Assembly: GCA_008704415.1 (NCBI GenBank)
Contig: VXIS01000121.1
Coordinates: forward strand, 1 to 64,000
Length of the DNA: 64,000 nt
Source: Sphaerosporella brunnea
Lineage: Eukaryota; Ascomycota; Pezizomycetes; Pezizales; Pyronemataceae
Direction: 5' to 3'
This document shows positions 23,869 to 36,639 of the stretch, piece by piece. The notes under the pieces are model-generated. The model was not told where the DNA came from. It did no database searches and worked only from the letters and a program-made list of their open reading frames with translations. The translations under genes were made by a program, and so were the position numbers. How positions within the stretch are numbered: position 1 is the stretch's first letter; each line of letters opens with the position of its first letter.

Positions 23869-24560
23869 TTATTGCCCATCTGCGCCTGGCTCTCGCTGTG
23901 AGACCCGCCGGTGACTGGTATAGACTCGCGCTTTGTACTCCTCGTCTCCAAAGGTGGCGCCTTCCCTATATGCCTGGATAATACGCTGAGTTCGTCGCCA
24001 GCACTTGAAAATAAGCGATGGCTTCACAGACTCCAGAGCTTCTGGGACCGCTTCCTTAAGACCTGATGGTTCCAGCAGTTAGCTGAGTATCATGGCATTA
24101 CCGGCCCGGGGCCTGCCTGAGCTGAGGGTTAAATACCAACGAGAGTGTATTTGCAGTGCTTTCGAGCATAGTGCTTGCACGCGCCCCAGTAATATTCAAT
24201 CCAGTTAAGTTCACAGTGGAACTTAGGATAGAACATTACAAGATGCCCCGCATCCTCAACAATCTCCTCAATGCGACTGCGCTGGCCTTTAAAGTCAGGC
24301 TGCGCCGAGAGGATAGCTGCTGCGCAACAGGTGCGACCCTCAAGGCCATCAGCACAGACGGGGTTTTTGATCCTCTTGGTCTTTTGGCCGGGAGTGGGGT
24401 CTGGTATGTAGCACTGTTGCCGGAGTCCTAAGGGGAAAAAAAATCAGCGGTGGTCTCTTCAGCGGCGTGGACTCAGGGAGTACGTACCTTCCCGCCATAG
24501 TCCTCTCTCACGGAGAACCTGCTCCATCCCTTTGGCGACCTTCAAACACCTTCTCCCCTC
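23869..24560 (-). mobile_element. 3' part of a DDE-type transposase gene (mariner/IS630-like superfamily)
   Basis: On the - strand three coding blocks join in one frame through two clean introns. The block from about 24560 to 24488 reads AKGMEQVLRERGLW; intron 24487-24428 (GTACGT...TTAG); block 24427-24137 reads CCAAAILSAQPDF, IEEIVEDAGHLVMFYPKF and HCELNWIEYYWGACKHYA; intron 24136-24063 (GTATTT...CAG); block 24062-23869 reads GLKEAVPEALESVKPSLIF and ends with TAA. The F-H-C-E-L-N-x-I-E-x-Y-W block holds the last catalytic acid of DDE transposases and is typical of a fungal family. No catalytic first Asp or N-terminal DNA-binding region is visible upstream, where the frame soon meets a stop, so this is a truncated but otherwise undamaged copy. 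Confidence 0.75.
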
Positions 24561-24853
24561 TTCTCATGATGTGCGTTTTCTGATTGTGACGGCGGTTGTA
24601 TAAAGAAGTGGAACGTGGCGACTAGGCTAGGTGCTTGAGGATCCAATAATCCAACCTTTATAATGGTAGAGGAAAGATCCAAGTGGCTGTTGACATCAGG
24701 AAGGGTGGAACTTGTGAGAGGCGCCGTCGGGTACAAAAGCTACGGGCTCGAGTTCCGAGGCAAGAACCCCGTCATCGAGTGTAGAAGTATGAAAAGTAGA
24801 CGACGCTATATCAGCTCAAACCCCCCCATATTCATATCCCCTCGATAAAAATT

Positions 24854-24924
24854 CCCCTATGGCGCAAGTGGTAAGAGTTGCCTACGTCACAGGCGTGCTT
24901 CCGGTTCGAATCCGGCCATGGGGG
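24854..24924 (+). ncRNA. tRNA-like element (degenerate tRNA or SINE head)
   Basis: Has a near-consensus Pol III A box (TGGCGCAAGTGG, 24860-24871) and a perfect B box (GGTTCGAATCC, 24903-24913), at normal tRNA spacing. The ends pair over 9 bp (CCCCTATGG with CCATGGGGG, one G-U). A 5-bp anticodon-like stem closes a 7-base loop with GTC in the anticodon place but C instead of the invariant U33, and the D arm pairs badly. A functional tRNA is therefore unlikely; a tRNA-derived SINE head or a pseudo-tRNA fits better. Confidence 0.4.
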
Positions 24925-26342
24925 GGGTTTCTCCTCTTCGCCCTGCGTGCCCTCTTGGGCCCGGGCGGAAGGTTTTGTTCCTGGGGCGTACATCGAGGAC
25001 GCGTGTTTGTTTGGCTTTTTCTACGCTAATTGTTGATTTTCCAGCTTTAAACCATATATTTTCAGCACGTTTTGCCGGTGAACTATCTCTCCGGCGTTAG
25101 ACACTTTCCTTGCACAGCCCAATCACAACGTCTAACGCCCCTAAAACGTCACAGGAGCATCGGATATGCTGTGGAGACGCTCCACCATCAGAGACCATCT
25201 CGTCACTCACTAATCCAACTCTCCAATACAATCAGCATCCCTACTCTTCATTCCCATCCCATCCCTCCTTCTTCAGGTTCCGGCATGGTCCTTTCACTTC
25301 TACATCCGCCTTCACTACATGTTGTAACGTTTTTCGGTAGATGGGCTGTGTGGAACTTGCCCCCGTCTTCTATATTCGGGCGGAACAAACTCAGAATGGG
25401 TGAACGTCAAATTCATCTTTCCACACCCCCCGAACTCAACACCTACATATTTTCTCTGTTGTAAACTCTTTGTTTAGATCCCAAGCGATTTGGACTTTCT
25501 GTCATTTGAGGCTGAGGCCCATAACGGCACGGTGCTTTGTTTCGGGCTCACCGCGCCTTTTCGCGGGTAGTCGTGGCAAACAGGAAAGAAGTCTTGAGAC
25601 ACGAGTCGTTATTCCAGGCACCGTCATGGGAGACTCCAGGGCAGGCGATAGTTACTCTTCGTTATCCTGATGAAGTGGCCGTAGGCCACACACAACTGTC
25701 ATCAATCATGACCAACACGCACGAGTGATAGATCATTTCAACAGACGAGACGCGAATACCTTTGAGAAGGAGCCGGAGTGATTTTGTGGATTGATAGATA
25801 TTGCAATGTGAAGGAGCGACTTCCTGTGGATAGATCTGGAAGTCGATCCCATCTCAACGACGGCCATAGACTTCCAGATTATGTCCACACGAAAAGAATG
25901 TATCTCTCACTCGAGGCAACCGCCACAAGAAGACGGCAGCCAGATACTGAGAGTTCGCCTCCTCGCCTTGTAAGGGAGGAGGCGAATGTGTATTCTAGGC
26001 TTATGAAATTTTACTTTTTGACTTCACCGATCATTGAAGGACCGACAAAGCTTCGAAAGTGCCAATTCGTGTTTGATATCGATATCGTGAAAGGAAAAAG
26101 AAGCAGATTCTGAGGATAATCGTTTATTCGCGGTCTATGTACATGATATCTAATCGTCGTGGTGGTGGTGGTGGCGGTAACGTGGAAAGAGGTTGAAGTC
26201 AAGGTGACGAACGAAAAAGTTTGTGAGAATTGCGGCTTTTATCCTCGCACAAGTCTTGGCGGGGCTAATTTACGCCGACACACCCGCTCCGCGTCGCGTC
26301 TTCCCCAACCTAAGCCTCATCCACCAACGACAAGTCGCGACC
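24925..26342. other. Intergenic, no gene seen
   Basis: Follows the tRNA-like element and leads to the SMN gene. No convincing protein frame. If the tRNA-like unit is a SINE, its body would start here; I saw no terminal A-run or target duplication. Confidence 0.4.
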
Positions 26343-27050
26343 ATGGCCACCACCAACCCAGACGAAATACAGCTCGACCTTACGCAGGCAGAAGTATGGG
26401 ATGATTCAACGCTGGTAGAGGCGTGGGACGAGGCGTTGACTGAGTACAAAGTATACCATTCCTCATTGGTTATTGCTGTTTTTGAGGTGTTGGGCTTGGA
26501 TGTGCGCTGATACGTGCGCTAGAAATACCACAGTATTGCGGTTACGGGAGAGGATAAAGAGGCTTTGATGAAAGCTGTGGAAGAGGGCCGAGACATTGCC
26601 CCGAAGGAGCCGCCGAAGGAGGAGGTGATGACGGATGCGCCCGCCACTGCACCCGAAACCGATAACCCTGAGACAGCTACGACTGAGGAGCAGCCTGTAG
26701 TCGAAGAAGACAAGCTTTTAGTCGAGAACTTTGATGTGCAGAACAAGGGCATCACCGAAGACAAGGCGCCAGAAGAACCTATTTCTGAATCGCCTGCGCC
26801 AACAGAGCAGCAGCAACAGACTGCGTTTCCATTCGCGCAGATGCACCCTGCTGGACCTGCTGAAGGGTATGCTATCGGTGGAAGTAAGCTTTTCGTCCTC
26901 TAGATAATGTACGAGGATGGAACGCTGACTTTCGCAGATGACGTGTCTATGAGGAATCTCATGATGGCGTGGTACTGGGCCGGCTACTATACCGGCCTTC
27001 GCGAAGGACAGCAGAAGGCCATGGAACATCAGCAGCAACAGCAACAGTAG
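26343..27050 (+). CDS. smn1: Survival motor neuron (SMN) orthologue
   Basis: Exons 26343-26450, 26523-26883 and 26938-27050 give 193 residues. The N-terminus carries the Gemin2-binding helix (QAEVWDDSTLVEAWDEALTE, then YKKYHSI across the first splice), close to fission yeast Smn1 and human SMN. The middle is acidic and Pro/Thr-rich and has no Tudor domain, as in other fungal SMN proteins. The C-terminus is the oligomerising YG box (MRNLMMAWYWAGYYTGLREG), followed by a Gln-rich tail. SMN assembles Sm rings on spliceosomal snRNAs. The start ATG is in a CGACCATGG context; an upstream in-frame region with a signal-like start exists but lacks conserved sequence. Confidence 0.88.
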
Positions 27051-28154
27051 TCAAACAACCGAGTGCCTAGTGTGATAATGGTGAAGTCGTTAAACAACCC
27101 GATACCCCTCTTTAATCGGTTGGCGACAACATCAAACGAGGCTACTAGATGAAGTAATGGGAAGAAGACGAAACAATCCAACTGGCTGTGCAGAAAACTA
27201 CCTTGGTACATTGCGCGGTGTTTAGCAAATGGTGAGGGCTACCGGTCTTGCCGTATTTTTTCTCTTCTAGGCCATGTAATTGATGCTTGTAGAGCGCACT
27301 CCTACATTTAGAATACCGATATCTATTTCAAGGATTGTCCAGAAAATGTACAAGGTTTTTCGTAAGGGATTGACAACTTGGTGGCTCGTTGGCCTCGCTT
27401 GTCGACCCAGAATCGGGAGTTCTGGCCGCCGCATTTTCACAAGGCTAGCCATGTCTTTTAACCGTCATTTGGTGCATAGCCCGAAGCGACTGCATTCGCA
27501 CCACGCTGGTGGTTGTTTCTATCGCGTTTGACGTTTGCTGGGACCAGGGGTGAAGACGTTGGAAATATCCCGTTTAGGCGCTGGTGACTCAGCCCAAACG
27601 CCAACAAGCTTTCTGACACAACGCCAGAAACACATCATGATACATACAAGTCTCGACTACGCAGATCTCTTCGTCCAATGTTAGGAAGCTATCTCGATTA
27701 TGTCCTCGGATGGCGCTCTGGTCCTGGATCTTGCCTGCAGTCTAATTCAGACCTACCATTTTGGGAGCGGACCATGGATTCGTGCTAGGCCTCGCCGCAG
27801 GTGTCCTGTGGACATGCTCTGTGACAGTACAGAAATTTGGAATCGCTTGTGCGGTATCTACAAGGGCCGGATTTCTCTTGGGGAAGTCGATGAATATAAA
27901 CACATCTGGCACCAAGAGGTTTCCTTTTTCCCTTCGCTACCTCTTACCCCATCTCCAATCCAGCCTCTCTTGAGAGCCCATCCTCCTGGTTTCCTTTTTT
28001 CTGCCTTCTTCAACATCGAGTCAGAGACTTCGATCCGTTCACTTCTTAATTCGTTGACGAATTACCGTAATATCACATTTCCCTCTTTCCCGCTGAGCGG
28101 AGTTTTTGCTTTTGGTTTCCTTTCTTCTTACTACCGAGTAATACATTATCCATC
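27051..28154. other. Intergenic between SMN and the cupredoxin gene
   Basis: No gene seen. The last 200 bases are pyrimidine-rich, as expected for the leader of the next gene. Confidence 0.5.
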
Positions 28155-29243
28155 ATGAAGCTGTCTACAACACTCTCACTCCTCTCTACCGCCGGCAGCG
28201 CCTGGGCTACACCACGTGTGGTCGAAATCCTCGGAAACGGCGGGTACGGAATGCCCAATGACGCAGCGATGATGGAGACCACAACGGCGGCGGGCATGAT
28301 GATGGAGACCAGCACTATGATGCACGACGCGGCCATGGCCACAGGAGCGCCAGCAAACATGATGACCACTACCGCGGCAATGATGGAAGCAACAACTCCA
28401 CTCATGAACGAAATCGCCATGACCACCTCTGCGGCAATGATGACGGACACCACCGCTATGATGGCGGACACCGCTATGATGGCAGACACAACCACCATGA
28501 TGGACTCCGCCCCGATGATGTCGGATACCCCCATGGCTGCTGCTATGACCCATACCGTATGTTTCCTCCCTCCTTCCAACCACAACTCAATCTAACAGTG
28601 GTAGGTCATGGTCGGCGGCACTGCAGGGCTAGTCTACACCCCCAGCGAAGTCCAAGCCGCCGTCGGCGACGTCGTTCACTTCGTCATGCTCGCGAAGAAC
28701 CACACAGTAACACAAAGCACCTTCGACAAGCCCTGCGTCAAGATGGCGGGGGGACAAGACAGCGGGTTCCTCCCGAACATGGCGGGTACCGCCGCAGACG
28801 CACCGACGTTCCAAGTCACGGTCGCGGCCACCACACCCACGTGGTGGTACTGCAAGCAGAAAGTCGGCACCCACTGCGGGAAGGGCATGGTTTTCGCCAT
28901 CAACCCCACGGCGGAAAAAAGCTTTGCCACGTTCCAACAGATGGCGATCCAGCAGAACGGGACCGCGGCGGGCACGGGAAGTAGCAGTTCTACTGCTGTG
29001 GCTGGCTCTCCCGTCACGTTGACGGTTGATAACAGCGGCTTGAGTACTATGGTCACGAGCACTACCGCCGCTATGGCGACGATGCCCGCGGCTACTATGA
29101 TCGCGCCTGGATGGAATAACAACGGCAATGCGGGCGCCTGCAGCTGCGCTTGCTTCTGTGGCGTGGGAGCATTCCCGGCCGGCGACGGCGTTGGGGCTTA
29201 CGGCGGGTATGCGGGCAGCATGCCGGCGCCGTGGAGTGGTTAG
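28155..29243 (+). CDS. Secreted Met-rich protein with plastocyanin-like (cupredoxin) domain
   Basis: Exons 28155-28556 and 28605-29243, intron GTATGT...GTAG (48 nt), 346 residues. Residues 1-19 form a signal peptide (MKLSTTLSLLSTAGSAWA). Residues 30-135 are an unusual Met/Thr/Ala run with many MM and MxxM groups. A cupredoxin domain follows (from about 135 to 245): GDVVHFVMLAKNHTVTQS gives the first His, then WWYCKQKVGTHCGKGMVFAI gives Cys, His and Met, so all four type-1 copper ligands are in place. A Thr/Ser-rich stretch and a Cys cluster (CSCACFCG) end the protein. Fungal extracellular serine-rich proteins share this cupredoxin type. A role in copper binding is inferred; no GPI signal is clear. 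Confidence 0.82.
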
Positions 29244-30193
29244 AAGCAAGCGTCGTTGTGTGCAACGTGTTTGCTTTTTTTTTTGTATTCATAGTCTAAT
29301 GTCTTCTTTGGGTGGTTGAGGTGTTTTTTTTGTTTCTCTTAAGCTTCTTCTTTTTGTCATATACTCTACTTGGCTAAAATATTCTGCGGCGCAGATGGGG
29401 GGGGGGGGGGCGGCAGCGGCGGAGGGGATTGTTTTGTAAATGTACTTACCCTAGCAGAGGCCGTTTTGAAAAATGATCATCTGAGCGTTACATGGCCCTT
29501 ACAATTTCTGTGATATAGCCAAAAATTCCCCCCCCGTATGTATTATAACTAAGGGGTAGGTTGGAAAGCTTATAGCTAGCCAGCCCTCTCATCCACCACC
29601 GTCGAAGTCGTGCACCTCGCCTCCCGCAACAGGCGACACCACACTACCAGTACTCGTGGCAGAACTGCAGCTTCTTACTATTTACTCTAGAAAAAGTAAA
29701 AAAAAAAAAAAGGATACATGAGATTTCATCAAGAGTGAGAAGTTAGTTAGTTAGTGATCACCTTCCAGCGTAAAAATAAGTGGGCTGGTCTATCGCTACC
29801 ATATATAGAGCCAACAACCATAGAACAGACATATCGGGCCTCTGCGTTCAGATTGCTTTCATTTCATCTATCGAGTGATCCCTCATGACCCATCCCTCCC
29901 ACTCACACTCACTCACAGATGCAGGCTGAGTTCCGCGCACCGTGAATTCCTTGCATTTCCGTTGCATATCTTTCTACACTTGCTGTGGCCTATCTACTCT
30001 CTCCTTTCATTTACTTCTTTCCATTTGAGATGTTGGTAACAAGTGGAGTTGAGGTGGAAAGCAGCACAGAAAGGAAAAAAAGGACTCATATATTGAATGA
30101 TATTTCCAAAAAAAAAACAGTAAAAAGCAGATTACACCGACAACGCGCCCATGCCCATTGAGGAATCAAGCAAGCAAGCAACAGCAGTCTATT
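29244..30193. other. Convergent intergenic region
   Basis: 3' regions of the cupredoxin gene (+) and glutathione reductase (-). Contains G14 near 29398 and A13 near 29700; no gene seen. Confidence 0.5.
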
Positions 30194-32727
<2,534 letters not shown>

Positions 32728-33567
32728 ATGTCCACCGCCTGGCTCTCCGCCCTGAAGATGCCTGCGCTGCGCCGTCTCTCCGCACTCGTAGGGCTGAACA
32801 TGACCGGCAACAAAACCACGCTTCTGACGCAACTGGCATCCCTCCCGCCGACGTCCTCCGCCTCGCGCATCCTGAGCATCGACATGGGCATCCGCAACCT
32901 TGCGTACTGCGTCCTCGACCTGCCAGCGGGTAAACGGCCTCAGGTCCTAGCCTGGACGCGCACGGCCATTCCCATACCCGAGAGCATCGCGTTGCAGGCG
33001 TTTGCGGCTGCCGCGCACACTCTGGCTACCGATCTGCTGGCCGAGTGGGAGCCGGAATATGTCCTTATCGAACGCCAGCGGTGGAGATCCGCCGGCGGAA
33101 CCGCCGTGCAGGAATGGACCATCAGGGTTAATACCATTGAGGCTATGCTGCATTCCACTTTCTATTGCTTGCACGCCTCTGAGATGAAGTGGGACGGAAC
33201 CGTCGAGAGCGTGGATCCGGGGCGTGTAGCGCGTCTTTGGGCTCCGGAGCGGAAAGGGCGTACAACCGCGGCGCAGGTGAAGAAGCTGAAGAAGGAAGTA
33301 GTGCGGGAGTGGCTGCGGTTAGGCGGGGTGGTGAAGCTGGGGAATGCCAGCGTGGAGCGGACCGCGGAGTTGGTTGCTATTGCGGATACGAAGGGGGCTA
33401 CGAAAAGCGATGGGACCAAGCTGGAGGCGGAGGAAAAGAAGGTGGATGATTTGGCCGATTGCTTGCTGCAGGCTATGGCTTGGAGGAAATGGCAGCAGAA
33501 TAGGCGACTCTTGTTGAGCGGGACGTTACCGGACGAAATGAAAGATATCACAGCGGTGAGGCGGTGA
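32728..33567 (+). CDS. Mitochondrial Holliday junction resolvase, Cce1/Ydc2 family
   Basis: Single exon, 279 residues. After a short basic start with a SAP-like helix (TGNKTTLLTQL) comes the RuvC-like fold: Asp52 in ILSIDMGIRNLAYC, Glu115 in YVLIERQRWRSAGG, AVQEWTIRVNTIEAML, and a late acidic group DDLADCLLQAMAW at about 240-253. These are the metal-binding catalytic positions of yeast Cce1 and fission yeast Ydc2, which resolve four-way junctions in mitochondrial DNA and act in its segregation. The N-terminus could serve as a presequence. The gene runs toward the HNH gene on the opposite strand, with 223 bp between stop codons. Confidence 0.9.
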   Translation: MSTAWLSALKMPALRRLSALVGLNMTGNKTTLLTQLASLPPTSSASRILSIDMGIRNLAYCVLDLPAGKRPQVLAWTRTAIPIPESIALQAFAAAAHTLATDLLAEWEPEYVLIERQRWRSAGGTAVQEWTIRVNTIEAMLHSTFYCLHASEMKWDGTVESVDPGRVARLWAPERKGRTTAAQVKKLKKEVVREWLRLGGVVKLGNASVERTAELVAIADTKGATKSDGTKLEAEEKKVDDLADCLLQAMAWRKWQQNRRLLLSGTLPDEMKDITAVRR

Positions 33568-33699
33568 CACGAGTGACCCTCAACGGGTGATGCCTGCGTG
33601 ATAAACATATGCCGGTCCACCCAGGGAAAAAGTGAAGCTAAATGCTCGACGCCCATCCGAACCCCAGATCCGTAGAACCGCGCGGAGCAAACAAACAGC

Positions 33700-34757
33700 A
33701 GGCTTCGCCCCCTCTTTCGCTTCGGTCAAGGGGTCCCCCTTCACTCATATATAATACATCAATGAACAAAAAAAACTCCGTTTCGAGTCCTCAAACAACC
33801 CCTCGCAATCTCCACACAAACTCCATCTCCAACCTTTCTTGCGCATACGGTTCTGCTCGAATCTCTCCCATCATGCCTGTCCCTGGTGGAAAGTTGTGCT
33901 CGAAGATAGGTTCCCCAGCACCTCTCATATTCGCAAGAACCGACTGGCGGAAATGCCACCTCAGAAGTTGGTCGGGCACACGGTGCGGGTTTGCCGGATC
34001 GCGACAAACAGGATCCAGGATTCGGCCGTCCAAGCCATCCAGATCATCGTCAAACACTACAATTTTGTAGTTATCCTACTATGAATTAGTAGGAGAAATA
34101 AATTCACTCAGTATACTCACATCCGGATTCACCGACAACAAGTACTGATTGAAGTCTTGGTGAATGTCTGCTCGAAGCAGAAAGCCATTCTGCAGCGAGT
34201 TGATCTTCGGAAATCCATTCATGTCCGTGATCCACCGACTGTAACCCTTCTCGATCCAGTGACTTTCACTCTCAAGAGGAAAGATATGAGCCGCTTCGAA
34301 GCTGGACCAGTTCCCACGATAAGCTCTTGTATTCACAACGCCCGATATGACGCATTTTCCATCTCGAGCACGGATTCCACGACGAAAGGCATCTTCCCGC
34401 CCAGAGACGCTGTGTATGAGGCGATGCACCCATGGCTCATTGTTGACCTCAATAGGACCTGTTCAAGTTAGCCAGCGATTGAAGCCCCCACTTCAGCGAG
34501 CACCTACTGTTGCTATAAACGTCATACTCTCCCAGTCCCAGCGAGTTGTTCGTTGCCGTTACGATGTGCCCCGAAGTTCTCTCTTGAACGCGTAGAGGAG
34601 ACTCCGTGATGAGTAGGATCCCAATCATGTCGAGAAAGTTCGCTTCCGTGACCGACCCATTCTGGATGAGTCCGCCCAAAGCGATGCCGGGCTTTGAAGC
34701 ATCGCAAAAGTGCACATTGCGGCCGAGAGAGCGATCGATAGGCATTGAGTGAACTCC
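33700..34757. repeat. HNH module copy 1 (duplicated segment)
   Basis: About 1.06 kb matching 57070-58174 in the same orientation, including the HNH gene, its introns and about 90 bp of 3' flank (from AGGCTTCGCCCCCTC). Similarity stops abruptly after GAGTGAACTCC upstream of the start codon. No terminal inverted repeats are seen around this copy. Confidence 0.85.
33791..34745 (-). CDS. HNH nuclease-domain protein, copy 1
   Basis: Exons 34745-34508, 34458-34121 and 34075-33791 give 286 residues; introns of 49 nt (GTAGGT...CAG) and 45 nt (GTGAGT...TAG). The N-terminal half has VTATNNSLGLGEYDVYSNS, a conserved start of this fungal family. The nuclease core is RARDGKCVISG, then FEAAHIFPLESE and NSLQNGFLLRADIHQDFNQY, giving the H, N and H of the HNH fold with the AHI and ADIH motifs of the fungal HNH_2 type. 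A further conserved part ends with ILDPVCRDP and a WHFRQSVLANMRG block. Such proteins are expanded in Pezizomycotina and of unknown role. It appears intact. See copy 2. Confidence 0.85.
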
Positions 34758-35374
34758 ATCCGTGGTGGGGTTGAAGAAGCTTTGCTACTTCTCAACCAGT
34801 GCGGGGGATGCCCCCCACCTAAACACAAGACGCGACCGTGGCCAAGCCTCACGCTACCCGTCATTTTACCCCTGTTCCACTAGCGGCGTTCCGAACAGAC
34901 CCCTGCCACCAGTGTTCTCAATAGCTGTGGGCTGCATGAGCTGTTGCTCGGGTGGACATCATTGTTGCTTCACCGGTTATCACTCTGTACCAATTCGCGA
35001 CTTTTACATGCAAAGACGCAGCCCACAGCCAGCCAGCCCGGGCTTCGTAGCCGGGCTGATCAAACAGCCCAGCCGGCCCATTTTGGCAGCCAGGCTGACA
35101 GCCCGGGCTTTTTGGGCCGGCCATTGAGAACACTGCCTGTCACAATCCTCATTCCGGAACGTGAGAATTACCCCGTAATTCCTGTGATATACTGCGTGCG
35201 TTCCGCGTTCGGTATCACTCGGTCTGAGCACAGCCTCTGGCTCCAGTGTCAAAGCCTCGAAGAGGGGGTCCTGCGCCCCCTCGTAGAGTGTGTCCCCCCA
35301 CTATCCTATCGCTCAGTTGAGTCTATGTCTTGAAATACACCATGACGCCAATCCTACCCAGATCAACCCAACCT
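34746..35374. other. Intergenic with MITE-like element
   Basis: No gene. It holds the element at 34909-35135 and, at 35190-35300, sequence with GCGTTCGGTATCACTCG that loosely resembles the DNA inside the left end of the HNH element near 56945. Confidence 0.45.
34909..35135. mobile_element. MITE-like element with 13-bp terminal inverted repeats
   Basis: CAGTGTTCTCAAT at 34909-34921 is matched by its exact reverse complement ATTGAGAACACTG at 35123-35135. The interior is rich in CAGCCCGGGCT and GCCGGCC blocks that can pair with each other. Non-coding, 227 bp. No clear target duplication is seen, so the call is tentative. Confidence 0.5.
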
Positions 35375-36511
35375 CTATGCCTGATGAGGCCGCCCACCCT
35401 GCTGCGGTTGCTGCATGGCAGGAGTCGCCAGTCCCATCATCCCTCTACTCGCCTTTTCGGCCTCCGTCCTCAACATATCGAAGTTCATCCTCTCGGGCAG
35501 GCTTTCAGTCCTGACCTGCTTCACCTCATCATCGTCCATGAGTTGCTTGCCAATATCAGTTTCCCTCGTCCACCACTCCACAAACTTCCCCCTCAAATCA
35601 TCGTCTCTGAGGATCGCGTGCTTCGTGTACCTTGCCGCCTGCAAGGACGATCCTGCCTTCTCCATCCTGCCAATACTCTCCTTCAACCTCTCCTCCGTCA
35701 ACCACGTCTCCCACCCAATATTCCAGCGCCTGGTCGCGCTCAACCAAATCGCAGTTCCTAGAATCGCGTCGATGACAGCCATGCCAACCCCACGTATCAC
35801 CCGCATCCTCCAATGCGCCCACACGATCTCACGTTCACTCTTTGCCGCAGCGTTCTGCCGAAACCCATCGCTCGACATCCCCAGGAACCACCACTCGACA
35901 GCGAACAGCGCCAGGGCTGCAAGTGTAGCTTGCATGCGCCACACCTTTCCGAAGTGCGAGAAGTAGCTGCTAGTGGCAATGCCGAGCACAAGCCCATGCA
36001 ACAGATGCGGATACAGAATCGACGGCAGCGCGTACCACAAGAACATGTTCGGCTCGTCGAGATTGCAGTAGGTGCATTCGACGAGCGGAGCCGGGCCGTA
36101 AGCCGCATAGACCAGCCGGGCATCCTTCGAGACCAGCCGCGTACGTAGCGCCTCGTCGAATGGCGTCAACACGCCGTTGCGGATCCGCGTGAGTCGGGTG
36201 AAGAGAACATGGGTGGGGGTCTGCAGGCGGGAGCCGGTCAAGGTGAAGATGTTTTCCGGGGTGTACTGTGGGATTGTGGATAGGAGCGCTATGGAGGCGG
36301 TCAGAAATAGCAGGTTGAGGATGTGGGTGGCGCTGGATGGTGCGCTCTGCGGCGGGTGCGAGGTTTTGGTGCTGGTGTAGAAGCGCCGCGCTTGCGTCCA
36401 GATGAAGGGGCCGAAGAAGAGTGCGAGGCTTTGAATTCTGGGAGGGTTAGAGGTGGATGGAATGGGGGTGGTGGTGGTGGTGGACGGGACTTACTGCGAC
36501 CAGGACACCAT
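35375..36511 (-). CDS. Conserved fungal multi-pass membrane protein of unknown function
   Basis: Exons 36511-36495 and 36437-35375, intron GTAAGT...CCAG (57 nt), 359 residues. The first coding exon has only 17 nt. Likely membrane helices: around 48-65 (LLFLTASIALLSTI), then LWYALPSILYPHLLHGLVLG, ATLAALALFAVEWWFL and MAVIDAILGTAIWLSA. Conserved-looking blocks are YTPENIFTLTGSRLQTPTHV, DARLVYAAYGP and CTYCNLDEP (two Cys, possibly metal-binding). The C-terminal 110 residues are soluble and helical. I recognise the pattern as a widespread uncharacterised Pezizomycotina protein but cannot give a function. Confidence 0.75.
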
Positions 36512-36639
36512 GCTGGCGGTGGTGTTGTTGGAGCAGTTGGGTGTTGTTGGGCGGAGAGTTACATGCAGCTGTGGCTGCTCATCGACGAAGCACAAGCGCA
36601 ACCAAAAACGCCAAGTCTCGACGTGTTCTCTTTATGATT

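Noticed and set aside
24854..24924. Functional tRNA-Asp (GTC)
   Set aside because: C instead of U at position 33, poor D stem and T stem closure; kept only as tRNA-like.
28176..29249. Long - strand frames opposite the cupredoxin gene
   Set aside because: His/Gly-rich shadows of the Met/Thr repeats; the + strand has signal peptide, copper ligands and a clean intron.
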